From Phytopythium helicoides (lineage: Eukaryota; Oomycota; Peronosporomycetes; Pythiales; Pythiaceae), in contig JANFNE010000066.1 in assembly GCA_024867545.1 (NCBI GenBank), positions 186,001-250,000 of the forward strand: a stretch of DNA of 64,000 nt. Reading direction: 5' to 3'. Positions 9,327 to 21,600 of the stretch are shown piece after piece. Every line of letters starts with the position of its first letter. The stretch's first letter is position 1. The notes beneath the pieces were generated by a model. It did not search any database. It saw only the letters and a list, made by a program, of their open reading frames with translations, and was not told where the DNA came from. The translations under genes were made by a program, and so were the position numbers.

Positions 9327-12300
9327 TCAGTACAGGATCCACTTGTACTCGACTTGGCTGTTGCTCTTTTGCTCCTCTGTCTCGCTGCCATCGCTGCCTG
9401 CTCGCTCGATAGACGACTCGCGAACTGTAGCGCCCTGCTGCTGGATATGCGACTGGCTGGAACTCGATGTAGTCGAGGTTGTGCGGGCACCACCGGGGCC
9501 ACCTAGAGTGGTGATTGTCGTTGTTCGGGTCACTGTCGTCTGACCAGCCCGCGGAGGTAGTGATTGGGACGATGACGAGGTAACAGTGCGAGTTACCTGC
9601 CTTGCTGCAGAGCGCGGCGGAATCACTGCCTCTCGGCTTGACCCGACCGCCACAACGGTGCGCTGGGTCGACACCTCACGTCGAACAGGAGCAGTCGGTG
9701 CATTACTCGAAACCACTGTCGTGGTGGCAACGCTAGGGTGCAAAGTTGGCGGAGAAGGCAGTGGCGAACGCACATTCTGGTTGCTTCCACTGCGAGAAAG
9801 CGAGCTCTGGTAGCGAGAGTAACTTGCGCGGTTCGCCGGGAAATCTGTCGACGGCATGCTATTGCGAGTTGTAATGATGTAAGTCGACTCGCGACCAGCC
9901 CCTCCAGTTGCAACAGCAGCAGTAGCGCTCGCACTTCCACCTTCGACACCCTCTCGTTCAAGTTGCTGAAGCAGCACGACAAGTTCAGCCGCACTAGGGC
10001 GATCACTTGGCTCAGCTTGCAAGCAGCGAGCAGCAATCGCGAGGATAGGAGCAGGGCAGTCGGCTCCGAATGCCGGGCGGCGACCACCAGACGCAACCTG
10101 GCGCAGAATCTCGTTCTCCTGCGCCTTGCCCTGTGGTGGGTTGCTTGCATTCCAGTACGGGTAGTCGTCTGTGTCGAGCTCGGAAAGCACTACGCCAAAA
10201 GAATAAATATCCGCACGCTCGTCGTAGTCACGGCCCATGAGAACCTCAGGCGCGATCCAGAAAGACGTCCCAATGCCAGCAGTCATCATTTGCGAAGCCT
10301 CGTCGGGACGCTCTCGAGCAATGCCAAAGTCGCTGAGCTTGGCCTCCATCTCAACGTTGAGCAACACGTTTTTGGCCTTCAGGTCGCGATGGACAACGGC
10401 TGGAGTACGAGAGTGCAAGTACTCGAGCGCCTGTGCAACGTGCATGGCGATGCGCGTCTTGTGCGCATCCCAGGTGAGCCGGTAGCCGCGGCGCTTGAAA
10501 CCTCGCGTGACGTTGCGCAAATCTCCACGCTCCATAAGCTCCGTCACAGCAGCCAGTTCGGCGAGCGAGTTCTCCCACGAAACTCCGATGAACTCGACGA
10601 TGCGAGGATGGTGAAGCGTCGAGATTAGAGAAATCTCGCGGATGAACTGCTCAATCTGCTCCGTCTCGACTGTGCGATCGTTGCGGATCTTCTTGACAGC
10701 AACTTGCCGTCCACGCAAATCGCCAACAAACACCAGCCCAAATCCACCGCGGCTGATGCAGCGACCCAGACGAAGGTCTGACCCTGGGATGCGCCGAGAA
10801 GCGAGGTCTGGGTCACTCAGTAGCCGGCCCTTGAGCGCGTCGTGGACGTAGTGTTCATCGCCGTTGTTGTTGTTGTCATTGTTGGAGCTCTTGCGGGTGA
10901 AAACTGCAATCGCGGCAGCCATAGGCCCTGGTGCAGCTGCACCAGAGGATGGAGCTGCAGTAGCACCAGAGGTCGGAACCGCAGGAGCACCAGCAGGAGC
11001 GTCTTCCGATCCATCCTTCGCAGTTTGATTGGGAGATAGGTTCGGACGCATTGCAGCAGCTACCGCGGGGCTGGGGGCAAAGGCAGCGCTCGAATCGCCC
11101 ACTGGAGTGTTGGCAGCCGCTGAGTGACGACGTGAACGGTGCGATCGACGCTGCCAGATAAGAGCGAGAAGCAGGAGCAGCACCAAGATGGCACCTCCGA
11201 TGGCCCAGTACAAAAGGTACGGGATTCCTCCGCTGCCAGAGTCGCTTCCATCACTGGCTGGAGCTGGTGTCTCGGCAGCTTGGGTGTTGGCACCAAGGAC
11301 GCAGAACTTCACGCCATGGGCCGACTGCCACTCGCCATCCAGGCACGTTGCGTCAGCGGACGGGCTGTCAGCCGTGAAAGCTGCCAGTCCCTGGATCTGC
11401 GCAAACTCGGCTTGAGTCACGTTCCAGTCCGAAATGTCATTGCCTTGCAGGTAGAGCTTGGTGAGTGATGACGAGCTGAGAACAGACGCCGGGAGTGCCG
11501 TGAGCGCGTTGTACGACAGATTGCTGTTGGGAATTCGATAAGGTAAGTGTCAGTACCAAGCTATGAGAGGCTGCCGATCATGTGAAACCACGTACTACTC
11601 CTCGACGACACCACCAGCATAGGCGGCGGTCAGCGTGTTCACGGACAGATCACTGCAAAATCAAACGATTGGAGGTGAGGACAGGGTGCAGCTAAAGTGA
11701 CCAAAATGAAGGATGCACTTACAGGTTGCGAATGCTGCTCAGATCGGCGAGGAAGGATGAACCAAAAGATGAGATGTTGCAATTGCGCAGCGTCAAACTG
11801 GTGGCAGTGGCAGGTAGAAAGCCGGTCGAAGTCGTGACGACAGAGTGCATATCCACGTTGTAGATCTCGCTGTCAGAAACAAGTAAAGTTTGTTAGCTTC
11901 CTGGCGGTTTTCGTTCAGAGCTCGAGTACCACTTACACTGAAGTGACGTTCACAGACGACGAGTTCTTCGCTTGGACGAGAGGCAGCGCTGTACCAGTGG
12001 CCACGCGGTTCTCAGGAAGAAATACGAGAGCCGCAGGGGCATCACTAGATCCAACGATCGTCCTGATCACCCAAGAAAGCCATTGGTAAGTACACAGGAG
12101 ATTCGAGCACGTCGGAAGTGCAAACTTACAATGTGTGAAGCGTGGAGGAAACCCAAAAGGAGCGAATAGACGTGACCTCGAGCACGTCGGATGATGTCAG
12201 GGCCAGCGGAAACACACTGGTATCGCCTTGAGAGCGTTCAGCGACGACGAAACCCCAGGTTGAAGCGTCGGTCGCGTAGCCCGACAGACACGTGCACGAA

Positions 12301-14084
12301 GCGTTTACCGCCGTGAGCGCTTGGGGGCAGCCGCCGTTCGGAGCGATGGTAGATGATCGCGAGATCAGGGCTGGCACACCACCGCAGATCTGGTAACTCG
12401 AGCCGAGGGCTGTGAGTGCTCTCTTTGCACCAACCATTAGCTGTGTCTCACCATCCTTGACGTTGCTGAGGAACCAGTTTTGAAGAGCTACCGCTGACTT
12501 ATCCGTGCTCGCAGCAGTAGTTGATGGCTTTGTAGTTGAAGTCTTTGGCGTCGACGACGTGGAGGTTGCAGGCTTCGAGCTTGCCGAGGTCGATGAAGTG
12601 GACGTACTAGCGGTACTAGAAGCCGTCGAGGTACCAGAGGTCGTCGAGGTGCCAGAGTTCGATGAGGTGGCAGAGGAAGTCGTGGTGGTTGTGGTAGTAG
12701 ATCCAGTACCGGTTGTTGCAGCCGCAGCCACAACACCATTTGTTGATTCATTCGATACTGTAGTCGCAGAGACCGAGCTGGGACTTGAGTCTGAGCTCGT
12801 TGAGACTGTTGTGCTCGTTTCTGTCGACGAGTTTGCTTCAGATGTTGTCGATGACGAAGTCGCTTCATTGGCTGTTGTGGTACTTGACGAAGTCACCGAG
12901 CTGGAGCTCGAAGCAGGCACCGCTGCAACGACAGGAGCACTTACCCCGTTTTCAGGATTTGATGCTCCAGTCCCATCCGTCGCGGTTGATGTGGAGCTTG
13001 TGCTTGAGCTGCTCTCAGTTGAGCTAGTTTCCGCGGTGCTTGTACTAGAGCTTGAATAGTAGTCCGAGGAAGTCGTCGTAGAGGAGGTTGAGCCTGATGT
13101 TGTAGATGTCGATGTCGTGGATGCAGCCTCACTATTGGAAGTCCCAAACGTGTCGCTGGAGTTCTCGAAGGAAGTGGTCTCTGTCGTTTCCGAGTGCTCA
13201 GTAGTCGTCTCGACCGTCCCGCTTCCTGTTGTGGTGGTTGTTGTCGTTGAATACACCACGGGAGCACTGGAAGAGAACGAGACTGGAATGCTAGAGGGTG
13301 CCGGCGACATCCCTGAGGAGAGTGCGTCTTCGATCGAGGCACTGGGTGTCGTCGCGGTTTCAGTGGTACTTGATGTTGATAAAGGGGTACTTGATGCGGC
13401 TACGGGTGCCGATGTTGTCGGCAAAGTAGAAGTCGGGGTGGCTGAAGGAGAGGCCGTGGGTGAGGAGGTCGGAGGCTCCGTGGGTGTAATCGAGGGAGTT
13501 GTCGTCGGCGTCGATGTCGGCGTTGAAGTCGGCGTGGCCGTTGGAGTGCTGGTTGGCGTCGACGTTGGCGTAGCTGTGGGAGTCAATGTGGGCGTTGAAG
13601 TTGGCGTGGCCGTAGGGGTGCTGGTTGGTGTCGATGTCGGAGTTGAAGTAGGAGTCGATGTCGGCGTTGAAGTCGGCGTGGCCGTAGGGGTGCTGGTTGG
13701 CGTCGATATCGGAGTTGTCGTAGGAGTCGATGTCGGCATTGAAGTCGGCGTGGCCGTAGGGGTGCTAGTTGGCGTCGACGTTGGCGTCGCCGTAGGGATT
13801 AATGTTGGCGTTGTAGAAGGCGTCAACGTCGGAGTTGTCGTAGGGGTAGTAGTCGGAGTTGAAGTGGGCGTCTCTGTCGGTGTCGCTGTAGGCGTTGCGG
13901 TAGGCGTCGCCGTAGGTGTGTGAGTTGGAGTTGGAGTTGGCGTCGATGTTGGTGTTGATGTGCTAGAGTTACCGCTGCCGTTTGTGGAGGGACTCGCGGC
14001 TGCTCTTCGCCGGAGACTTGTGCTCGACGCCGCGGAGGCCGTCATACTCGCATCCGCCCCGATCGCGGAGAAGATACTTGCCAT
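9327..14084 (-). CDS. LRR receptor-like kinase of the TKL type with long Thr-Pro stalk (array member 3)
   Basis: This is the longest of the four paralogues. The frame opens at 14084 and has no obvious signal peptide. After about 40 residues comes a Thr-Pro repeat of roughly 180 residues, then about 300 residues rich in Ser and Thr. The shared module follows: [40 protein letters not shown] and [11 protein letters not shown] exons lie at about 11460-12130, with introns between them, then the cap [14 protein letters not shown]. The membrane helix is near [20 protein letters not shown]. The kinase has [16 protein letters not shown] and [15 protein letters not shown], so it looks active. The C-terminal tail is extended and rich in Ser and Thr. 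The Thr-Pro/Ser part resembles an O-glycosylated spacer that would hold the receptor away from the membrane; this is inference. A missing signal-peptide exon or a frame error upstream is possible. Confidence 0.85.
13430..13964 (-). repeat. degenerate minisatellite coding Thr-Pro repeats
   Basis: About 45 copies of a 12-base coding unit (Pro-Thr-X-Thr) lie head to tail inside the first coding exon of receptor kinase 3. The X position varies among Ser, Ala, Thr, Leu and others. Longer blocks of 36 to 72 bases recur almost unchanged around 13500-13780, which suggests recent slippage or unequal exchange. The frame stays open throughout. Because the opposite strand is also open (Val-Gly repeats), it produces a spurious antisense frame. 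Confidence 0.9.
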
Positions 14085-15429
14085 GCTGAAGGTCTCTCCT
14101 GCTGAGAGAAGCTCGCTGCACGGCGAGTAGTGTGTGAATGGGGGTGTACGTCGCTAGACGTCGAGAAAGATTGTGACCACTGCCACCCGCCTCGCATCAA
14201 TCTTGCAACCTAGCAGCCTGAGTCCACTGCCTTGTCAATTACCTTACGAGCACCCTCCATCGGCCACAAGAAGCTTGCCGGTCCCATTGGCGTCACACGC
14301 CCAGTCCCTGGAGGCGTCCAGGCGGACCGGACGTGGCGTTGGGCACTCACGACGCCGCCGTTTGTGGCCGAGCTGCCGCGCTCGGAGGCGGACTCGCCGG
14401 CTCCGAACCAAGTAACGAGCGTTAGCTGCGCGCTCTCCCACTCTCCCCACGCTCTTGAGCTGCCATGCGAGCGCCTCAGAACGGAGGAGTTCAGATGGTT
14501 TCGGCGGAACTTGCCTTTTTCGATCCGGATTAACTGGGTCATATTCAGCACATTTATTTTGTAAATAGACTGATTCACACCTGTTAATATGGATTATACT
14601 CGAGGAGCTACGACGGCCCAAGCCACACACTGGCCAAGGCGAATGAGCCGGCGGTAACGTTGCACGCGGCGTGTTACTCGCCTCAAGAGGACCGAGAAGT
14701 TGCCTTTTCCCCTCTCCATGGGCACATCGAGTGAGAACTCGAGCCACCTGGAAGCTCGCGAAATCGGACATGGGTGTCTGGCAGCCGCACATCAACTCTG
14801 CACTGCATTCGGCAGGCACGGAACTCATTTGCCTCGCCCGGCAGCAGGACAGGCGAACTATTCGCCTGCTGGCTGCTTCTGCCGAGCTGGATTCGCGCCC
14901 ATCTGGTTTGCTTGAGTGGCGGGTCATTCCCGTCAAAGCCTGTCGCTGGTTGCGTGATTGGCACGGTGACCTGCACAGCCTGGATTTTGGCAGCGTTCTC
15001 AACGGGTATGCGACGGCCATCTCGGCGAGCCTTGTGGTCAACCAGAAAGCGACAACACGAAATGATACGAGGCATTGCCAGCTCGGCCGTCTGGGCGGAT
15101 GACCAGACTTACGACAGCCTGCTCCTCCCTCAGTCACGAGAGCTGAAGCTTTCTACAGATGTTGACTGCGCACATCGAGCAATCCTTGCCGGCAATCCAA
15201 GCATACGTCACTAGATACTACGTCCGAGGGGAAACCAATCCTTTTCTTTACCTAGATGGCGTTTCGGAATCAACGACTTCTAGTCTAGAAACTCGGCATT
15301 TCAATCAACTATGTAATCCCGCACAGCATGGGTCAACTTGATGAGGCAGCTTGCCTTTATTCAACCATCTATTGTCCGTCATAAAACAGCTTCAGCATAC
15401 CATTGCACAGCGAGCTAAAATCGATCTGG
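14085..15429. other. intergenic region between receptor kinases 3 and 4
   Basis: It contains the 5' flank of receptor kinase 3 and the 3' flank of receptor kinase 4. Frames of 100 to 300 codons are open on both strands, but their text is Arg/Ser-rich and shows no domain. I found no signal-peptide exon here that clearly joins receptor kinase 3. Confidence 0.45.
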
Positions 15430-18122
15430 CTATAGTATCGAAGCAGGGGATACAGCGAGCTGACTCTTGAGCTCCGCGCTAATCTTCTCTATCGATATCA
15501 CGAGCTCCGCAGCGCTTGGGCGGTCTTCTGGCTTTCCTTCGAGACAGGACGCCGCGAGCGCTAGAATTTCTTTGGGACAGTCGTCGTAGAACGTCGGGCG
15601 AAGCTTGCCCACAGCCACGAGCTTTAAAATGTCGTTCTCTTGACGCTTTCTTGCACCAGGGACTGTCTCGGGCGGCACGTTACCCGAGTTCCAGTAAGGG
15701 TAGTCGTCCGTGTCAATCTCAGAGAGAACGACACCGAATGAATAAATGTCTGCGCGCTCGTCGTAGTCACGGCCAAGAAGAATCTCCGGAGCGATCCAGA
15801 AAGACGTACCAATTCCCGCAGTCATGTGAGTGTCGCCTTCGAATCGGCGCTCACGAGAAATGCCAAAATCGCTGAGTTTTGCGTCCATCTCAGAGTTTAG
15901 TAACACGTTCTTTGACTTGAGATCGCGATGAATCACGCGAGGATGCAGCGAGTGCAGATACGCAAGTCCTTCAGCAATGTGCAGCGCAATCTTGAGCTTC
16001 TGGTCCAACCACGTAAATCTGGGGTCGCGAAGCGCGGGCTGCGTCCGAGCAGTGTGCAAGACATCCCGAAGGTCTCCGCGGTCCATGTACTCCGTGACCG
16101 CGCTGAGGTTCCGAATTGAGTCCCACGCCACGCCAATAAACTCAACAATTCGTGGATGTGTCAGTGTTGCCATGAGCGTAATTTCGCGGATAAACTGCCG
16201 AATTTGAGTGATATCACCACTTCGATCAGGGTGAATTCGCTTGATAGCCACTCGGCGGCGATCGTAGACCCCACTGTAGACCAGACCGAAACCGCCCTTG
16301 GAGATACACTTGGCAATGCGCAGCTCGCGGTACGGAATCCGGTAGGTGATCATGATCGGGTCGTTTTGTAACTCTGCATTGAGTGTTGGAGCGAGGGTAT
16401 CGTTGTCGAACTTGGACGTCTCCGCCCTGGAGCGACTTAAATCTTCAATGAGCGCGTCTGAACGGGATACATTCCGTCCGCTCTGAGTCTTTAACGTCCG
16501 TGAAAGCTTCACTGCAAGGAAGAGCAGAACGAAACCAACAAGACAGCCACCGATAGCTGCAACAAGTAAGAACAGGCTCCAGTTGCTGCTTGTTCCGCTT
16601 GATGTTTCCGTGCTGCTGATGGATCCATTGCCATCATTACTGGCATCCAACGCGTTGGTCGTCGAGTTGACAACACAAAATGCGACAGATGACTCGTTAT
16701 TCAGAGTCTTCCACTCACCCTGAGTGCAGTTGTAGCTTGTGGGCGAAGGGGAGTCGACTATTACCGTGGGAATCGCAGTTAGTGCGTTGAATACGCTTGT
16801 CGTGATGGTAAAGTTGGAGATTGGATTCCCACTAAGGTTCCTGTGGGAGCAATATTAGCACATGTTCAGTCAGTGTACAATTTTGACAACACAAGAAGGT
16901 GCCAACTCACAGCATGTGCAAATTCTCGAACTGTAGCAAGTAGCTGGGGAACGAAGTGAAGTTGTTGTTAGATATGTCGCTGTCCGGCAAGCAAACATTA
17001 GTACTCCGGAAACGCGAGCTATCAAAGGAGCGTGCGTACATCGAGCGCATGGAAAAAATGGTCTCTGGGCTCATTGTCGCCAGTGAGCTGTAGATACTTG
17101 AAAGCGAGTTTGACGAGACATTGAGTTCGTTCAACCCTGAGAAACTGTCTAGAAATCCGTTGTTGAACGCGCTGATGTTGCAGTTCGAAAGCGTACTATA
17201 ATCACAGGGGAGAAAAGTCAATTCAAGTCATCTCGACAAACAATCGTTCACAAATGAACGCACAGCGTCTCTACCGATGCCGGCACGAATCCCGCACAAA
17301 TAGGGACTTCGGAGAGATCTACATTTGCCACCTCCCTGTTTGTCATGCAGGTGTTAAGTACCATTTCCGGCGATTGTGTGTAGCGGATAGTGGGACTTAC
17401 ACAGCTGTAAGCGTTGACGACGATTTCGATGTCGCTAGAACAACCCCTCCACTACTTGTCGGCGATGGAGTGATCCTGAGCGGTAGCAACGTTGTTCCAG
17501 TTGGTGCTCCTACGATTTTCCTGCACATATTTCAATCGGCCACGTCAATACCAGCCAAACGAGACAACGAACGCGACTCATCAGAACTAGCCACGTACAA
17601 GGCCGCCACCTCCTCAGGCAGATTGATCGTCATCATCGACTGCACAGCCAGCTCTTCTCCTTCCTCCATTACAACGGGCATCTCTTCAGCTGCAGCATCG
17701 CCTGCAGTCGGCGCTCGCAGATGGAATCTCCACTCTGACGAGTTGTCGAATCCGAGTAAGCACGTGCAGGAGAGGTTGTATTGCGTCTGCTCGGAGAGGC
17801 ATCCGCCATTCGGCGAAGCAACATCCGACTTCTGCATCACCAGCGGCTGTCCATCGCATACGGCCTCGGTCCATACGCTCTCCTGGATGAGCACGAGGCG
17901 GCGCTCTCCGTCCTCGAATTCAGCTGCGAGTCCCTTGGCCACATACTCGCCCACCTCGGCGAGCGTCCCGCCGCTGCCGCTGCTGCCTCCGTCGCTGGAC
18001 GAGCTGAAGGCGAGCGAGGTGTCCGCTGAAACGCAGCTGGTACAGAGCACACATGCGGCGGCGGCGGCCGCGAGTGCGAGCGCGAAGCTGGCGCTGCCGC
18101 GTCGGTGGCGGCGCTGGTGCAT
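15430..18122 (-). CDS. LRR receptor-like kinase of the TKL type (array member 4)
   Basis: The start at 18122 opens a basic leader (HQRRHRRG) and a strongly hydrophobic Ala/Val/Leu core, a good signal peptide. The shared ectodomain module follows with VCDGQPLVMQ, SPNGGC and SCTCLLGF. LRR exons occupy about 16840-17530, with text such as LNELNVSSNSLSSI, separated by short introns. The cap is CTQGEWKTL, followed by a Ser-rich linker. A membrane helix lies near LFLLVAAIGGCLVGFVLLFL. The kinase domain (about 15440-16350) has [36 protein letters not shown] and ends soon after the last helix. All catalytic motifs are intact and no frame break is needed. It forms the right end of the array. Confidence 0.87.
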
Positions 18123-18690
18123 GTACCGACGGGTCGGTACTCGCGGTCTCCGGTCCGGGGACGCGCGAGTTGCTTGATAAATAGAAAAGCGGGAATGCGC
18201 GGCTTGCTTCGGTGTCCCCGACAGGCGCGGACTATAGGGCGGCGCCCATCTTCGTCCGTACGTCGCGCGGTCCGGCCGGCCTGCCGCCCCGACAGGCGCC
18301 GCTGGCGGACGAGCAGCCAGCGGAGGGCAGCGCGCCTCAGTACTCGCGCCAGCCGCCAGTACTCGCGGCCAGCACCGGCGCGTGCGTCGTACAGAGGGGC
18401 GGCCACGGCTGGACGCACGCGCTCGCCTCAACTCGGTGGCGCCAGCGCGAGCCGGAAACTACCCGCGGCGCGCTCCATGGTGGCGAGTTGCCCCTGAAGG
18501 GGCGCGGGGCTCTGTCTGAGTCGCTTGGGTCAGTGCGATCGGCATTTTTAATCCCGTTTTTAATAATTCAATATTTTGAGGAGGTATTTCGGCAGGATCA
18601 CCCGGATACTATCGATTGTGCGAGGGGAAAGTGATTACCTTTGGAATTGGAAGTGAGAAAAGGGCAACCCATTCGAGAAAGTGCGACCGC
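18123..18690. promoter_or_regulatory. divergent intergenic region, receptor kinase 4 / TRP channel
   Basis: The two flanking genes point away from each other, so both promoters must lie in these 568 bases. The sequence is GC-rich on the kinase side and turns A/T-rich around 18545-18590, near the channel gene. No defined motif is claimed. Confidence 0.5.
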
Positions 18691-21600
18691 ATGGAGTCCG
18701 TCGGAGAGGACGCCGCCGCGCGCGTGCGCCGTGCGCTGCAGGACGCGGACGCGGACGCGCTGCTGGAGCTCTACCGCGCGCTCGCGCACTCGTTCCGGGT
18801 GCGTTTCCGCGGCCGAAATCGGCGCGTTTTTGGCTGCAGGAGGGCTGAACGAGCGCTGCGTGCCCAGGACGAGAAGGGACAGACGCTGTTGCACCTCGCG
18901 ATCGCGCGCGGGCTCTTCGACACCGTGGAGGATGAGCTCACGCCTGCCGCAGTCAATGCCAAGGTTTGACCGCAGGCTGCTGGCAGCTGGGAGGGATGGG
19001 TGCTGATGGAGAGCGCGATGCAGGACCAGGACGGCCGGACACCGCTCATGGTCGCGGCCGAGCGCGGCTACAGCCTGGTTTGCGAAGAGCTGCTGGCCAA
19101 GGGCGCAGTGGCATCCGCTACTGCTGCAGATGGAGAGACAGCGCTCACTTACGCCATGAAGAAGCGCTCGTTGCTCATTTGCCAAGTTCTAGTCTCCGCA
19201 GATCCGGAGGAGGCGGCACATGTGCGGACATCGCCTTCAATTATACTGCTACCAACATGGCAAACACAGCTGACCAGCGCACATGCAATGCAGCAACTCC
19301 TGCAAGCAATCTCATCAGAGCGCAAGGAGGACGTCGTATTGCTGGTTGAAGCTGGAGTCCCACCCGACACGACGGTACAGCCACCACACGTACGATCTGA
19401 CTGCTGATGTGCTCACTTGTGGATTGGCATTCGCTGTACTCGCAAGCTGCACATTGGTATCCAAGAGCGGATTGCTCTGCACGAAGCTGTTGCACACCCT
19501 ATGATTCTCCGTGCATTGCTGCGCTACGGAGCATCAGTGCACGCAAAGGTTTGTGTACAATATATTTTTTTTTTTTTTGCTGATTCGCCCTGGTGCTTAT
19601 TTGCAATTGAATGTAAAGGATAAAGCAGGAACGACTGCATTGTCACTCGCAGCATCGATGGGATATCTGGATGCTTGTGAGATCCTTATGGAGTATGGAG
19701 CATCACTGAGCGCAAAGGTACGGCTAGTCAACTGAAGTTCCACTACAGCCAACGCGCACCAAGCTAATTGCAATTTCCTGTCAGGATGTCGAGGGGTGCA
19801 CACCCATGTACTACGCATGCTGTTTTGAGCGAGAGCAAGTTATGGCACGGTTCCTTCAGCTTGGAGCTGACATCAACACCTCAGTACGTCGCCTTGTTGG
19901 TGTTGATGCGTTACACATGGTGCTAGTGATCTCAGACTGATGGTTTTTTCTTTCGGGTATTAGAGTAACAAGCAGCGGACTGCTTTATTTTATCATGCAG
20001 AGCGAGGAAATGTCCTCGCATGTGAGCTCCTGCTCCGCCACCACGCCGACCCTGATTTCAAGGATATGTTCCAATGGACAGCGCTGCATTTAGCGTCAAG
20101 CTACGGACATAAAGACGTTTGCCGGCTACTGCTTAGCCACATTAAAAAAGGAGCTGCAGGTGAACGCGAGGGACAGCAAACGATTCTTTGTAAGCCGACT
20201 TCATCGTCGACTAGCTGGGTCTCTGTCACCGAGACGAGTTTGATGCGCATCTACGGAGAGTTATTGTGCGTTTGCATCATTGCCGAACAACCTCGTTCAT
20301 GTAGGGTTCTCATTGAGATGTCGAATGCAGGTCGAGTGGCATATCGTCAGTGTTGACGAAGTATGGGTCATTGCTGATTCGAGACTTCAGCATGAACACT
20401 TTGCTCCATATCGCTGCATCGAGCACAAGTGAAAAACAGAGCTACTATATCATCCGGTGCCTCCATCATGTCGGGAAAATTTCCATCAATATTCAGGTAT
20501 GCGAAAGGCCTCGACATCGATTGTAGCCAGTTCTGACGATATTTTCTGGCGTGCACGGCATGTGTGTTAACTCCATGCTCTAGAACTGCTATTGCGAGAC
20601 GCCACTCGACATTGCTACGGAGCTCCAGCGCTCCCACGCAGCATCTGTGCTCCAATCGCTTGGTGCTGCACTGAGTAATGGAGAAAGCCAAATGTTTTCT
20701 AGTATTGGTGCAACGGGAGCTCGACGAGGCCCGCTATTCGCGACAATAGTGGGGTCTTCACGAGACTTTACAGCATGCACACGGCATCAGTTGTCGCAGC
20801 TTTGTCGTGGGATTCAAGACGGCGTGTATGCATGCACCGACGACATCGTGATTCAGCTCGATACGGACATGGGTGACTCTGTCATTCACTACTTCATTCA
20901 AGAATGTGCACAGAGAGACACTTTCCCAAGCGTAAAGGATCAGAAGAGTATGCTGAGATCGACTTCTTGGCTTGGAATTACCAAGCAGCCTTCCAGACTT
21001 TTGCGCGCATGCATTAGCCGAAGGGTACGTACACATGCAAACTTCGATCTTGTTCGTGCTGCTAAGGTTTATCGCTTTGGTTGCAGAATTGGGAAGGGCA
21101 GACGCCTCTCCACATCGCAGCTGAACTTGGAGCTCTCGGGTTCTGTGAAGTTTTGATCGAGAAAGGAGCGATGGCGAATGAAGAATGCTCGGCTCCAGAC
21201 AGCCGGCTTCTGGATCAACCCACCGAAAATACCCAGTTTTGGAAGGCTATTAACTTTGCTGCTACCATTAAAGCGTCATCTCCAGATAGCGTGTGTGGGA
21301 CGCCGGAAGAGCGGGCTGCTCTGGTGCAGTATTTGCTAAAGCAACCAGACGCCTTGCCGAACGAGGAGAATGCGCTTCGGGATTGTCGTGAGAAGATCCA
21401 GCAAAACTTCCCGCATCTGTTGCCCATGTTTCTCCGAGTTGAGGATGAGACTCGATACAAGGAAGAATACGACGAAGCACAAGAACTGTACTATAAGGTG
21501 AGTTGCTTCGATGGCATGTCTTCTGACAAAGACTCATGAAAACGGATGGGTGACTTGTGTGCAGTTTCTGGATGATTGCTATCCACTTTTCCAAGACTCG

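Noticed and set aside
13117..13923. Long plus-strand frame with Val-Gly repeats
   Set aside because: It is the antisense shadow of the Thr-Pro coding repeat of receptor kinase 3; it has no independent start signal or domain.
13430..13964. Regular direct repeats that could suggest a CRISPR-like array
   Set aside because: Units are 12 bases with no unique spacers, lie in an open coding frame and sit in a eukaryotic genome.
14244..15137. Minus-strand frame of 297 codons between kinases 3 and 4
   Set aside because: Arg/Ser-rich low-complexity text with other frames equally open; no domain, no consistent start.
18799..18867. Reading straight through the first TRP-channel intron
   Set aside because: The 69-base stretch is open in frame, but removing it joins HSFR to DEKGQTLLHLAIARG, a proper ankyrin start, and it has good splice sites and a branch-like CTGAAC.
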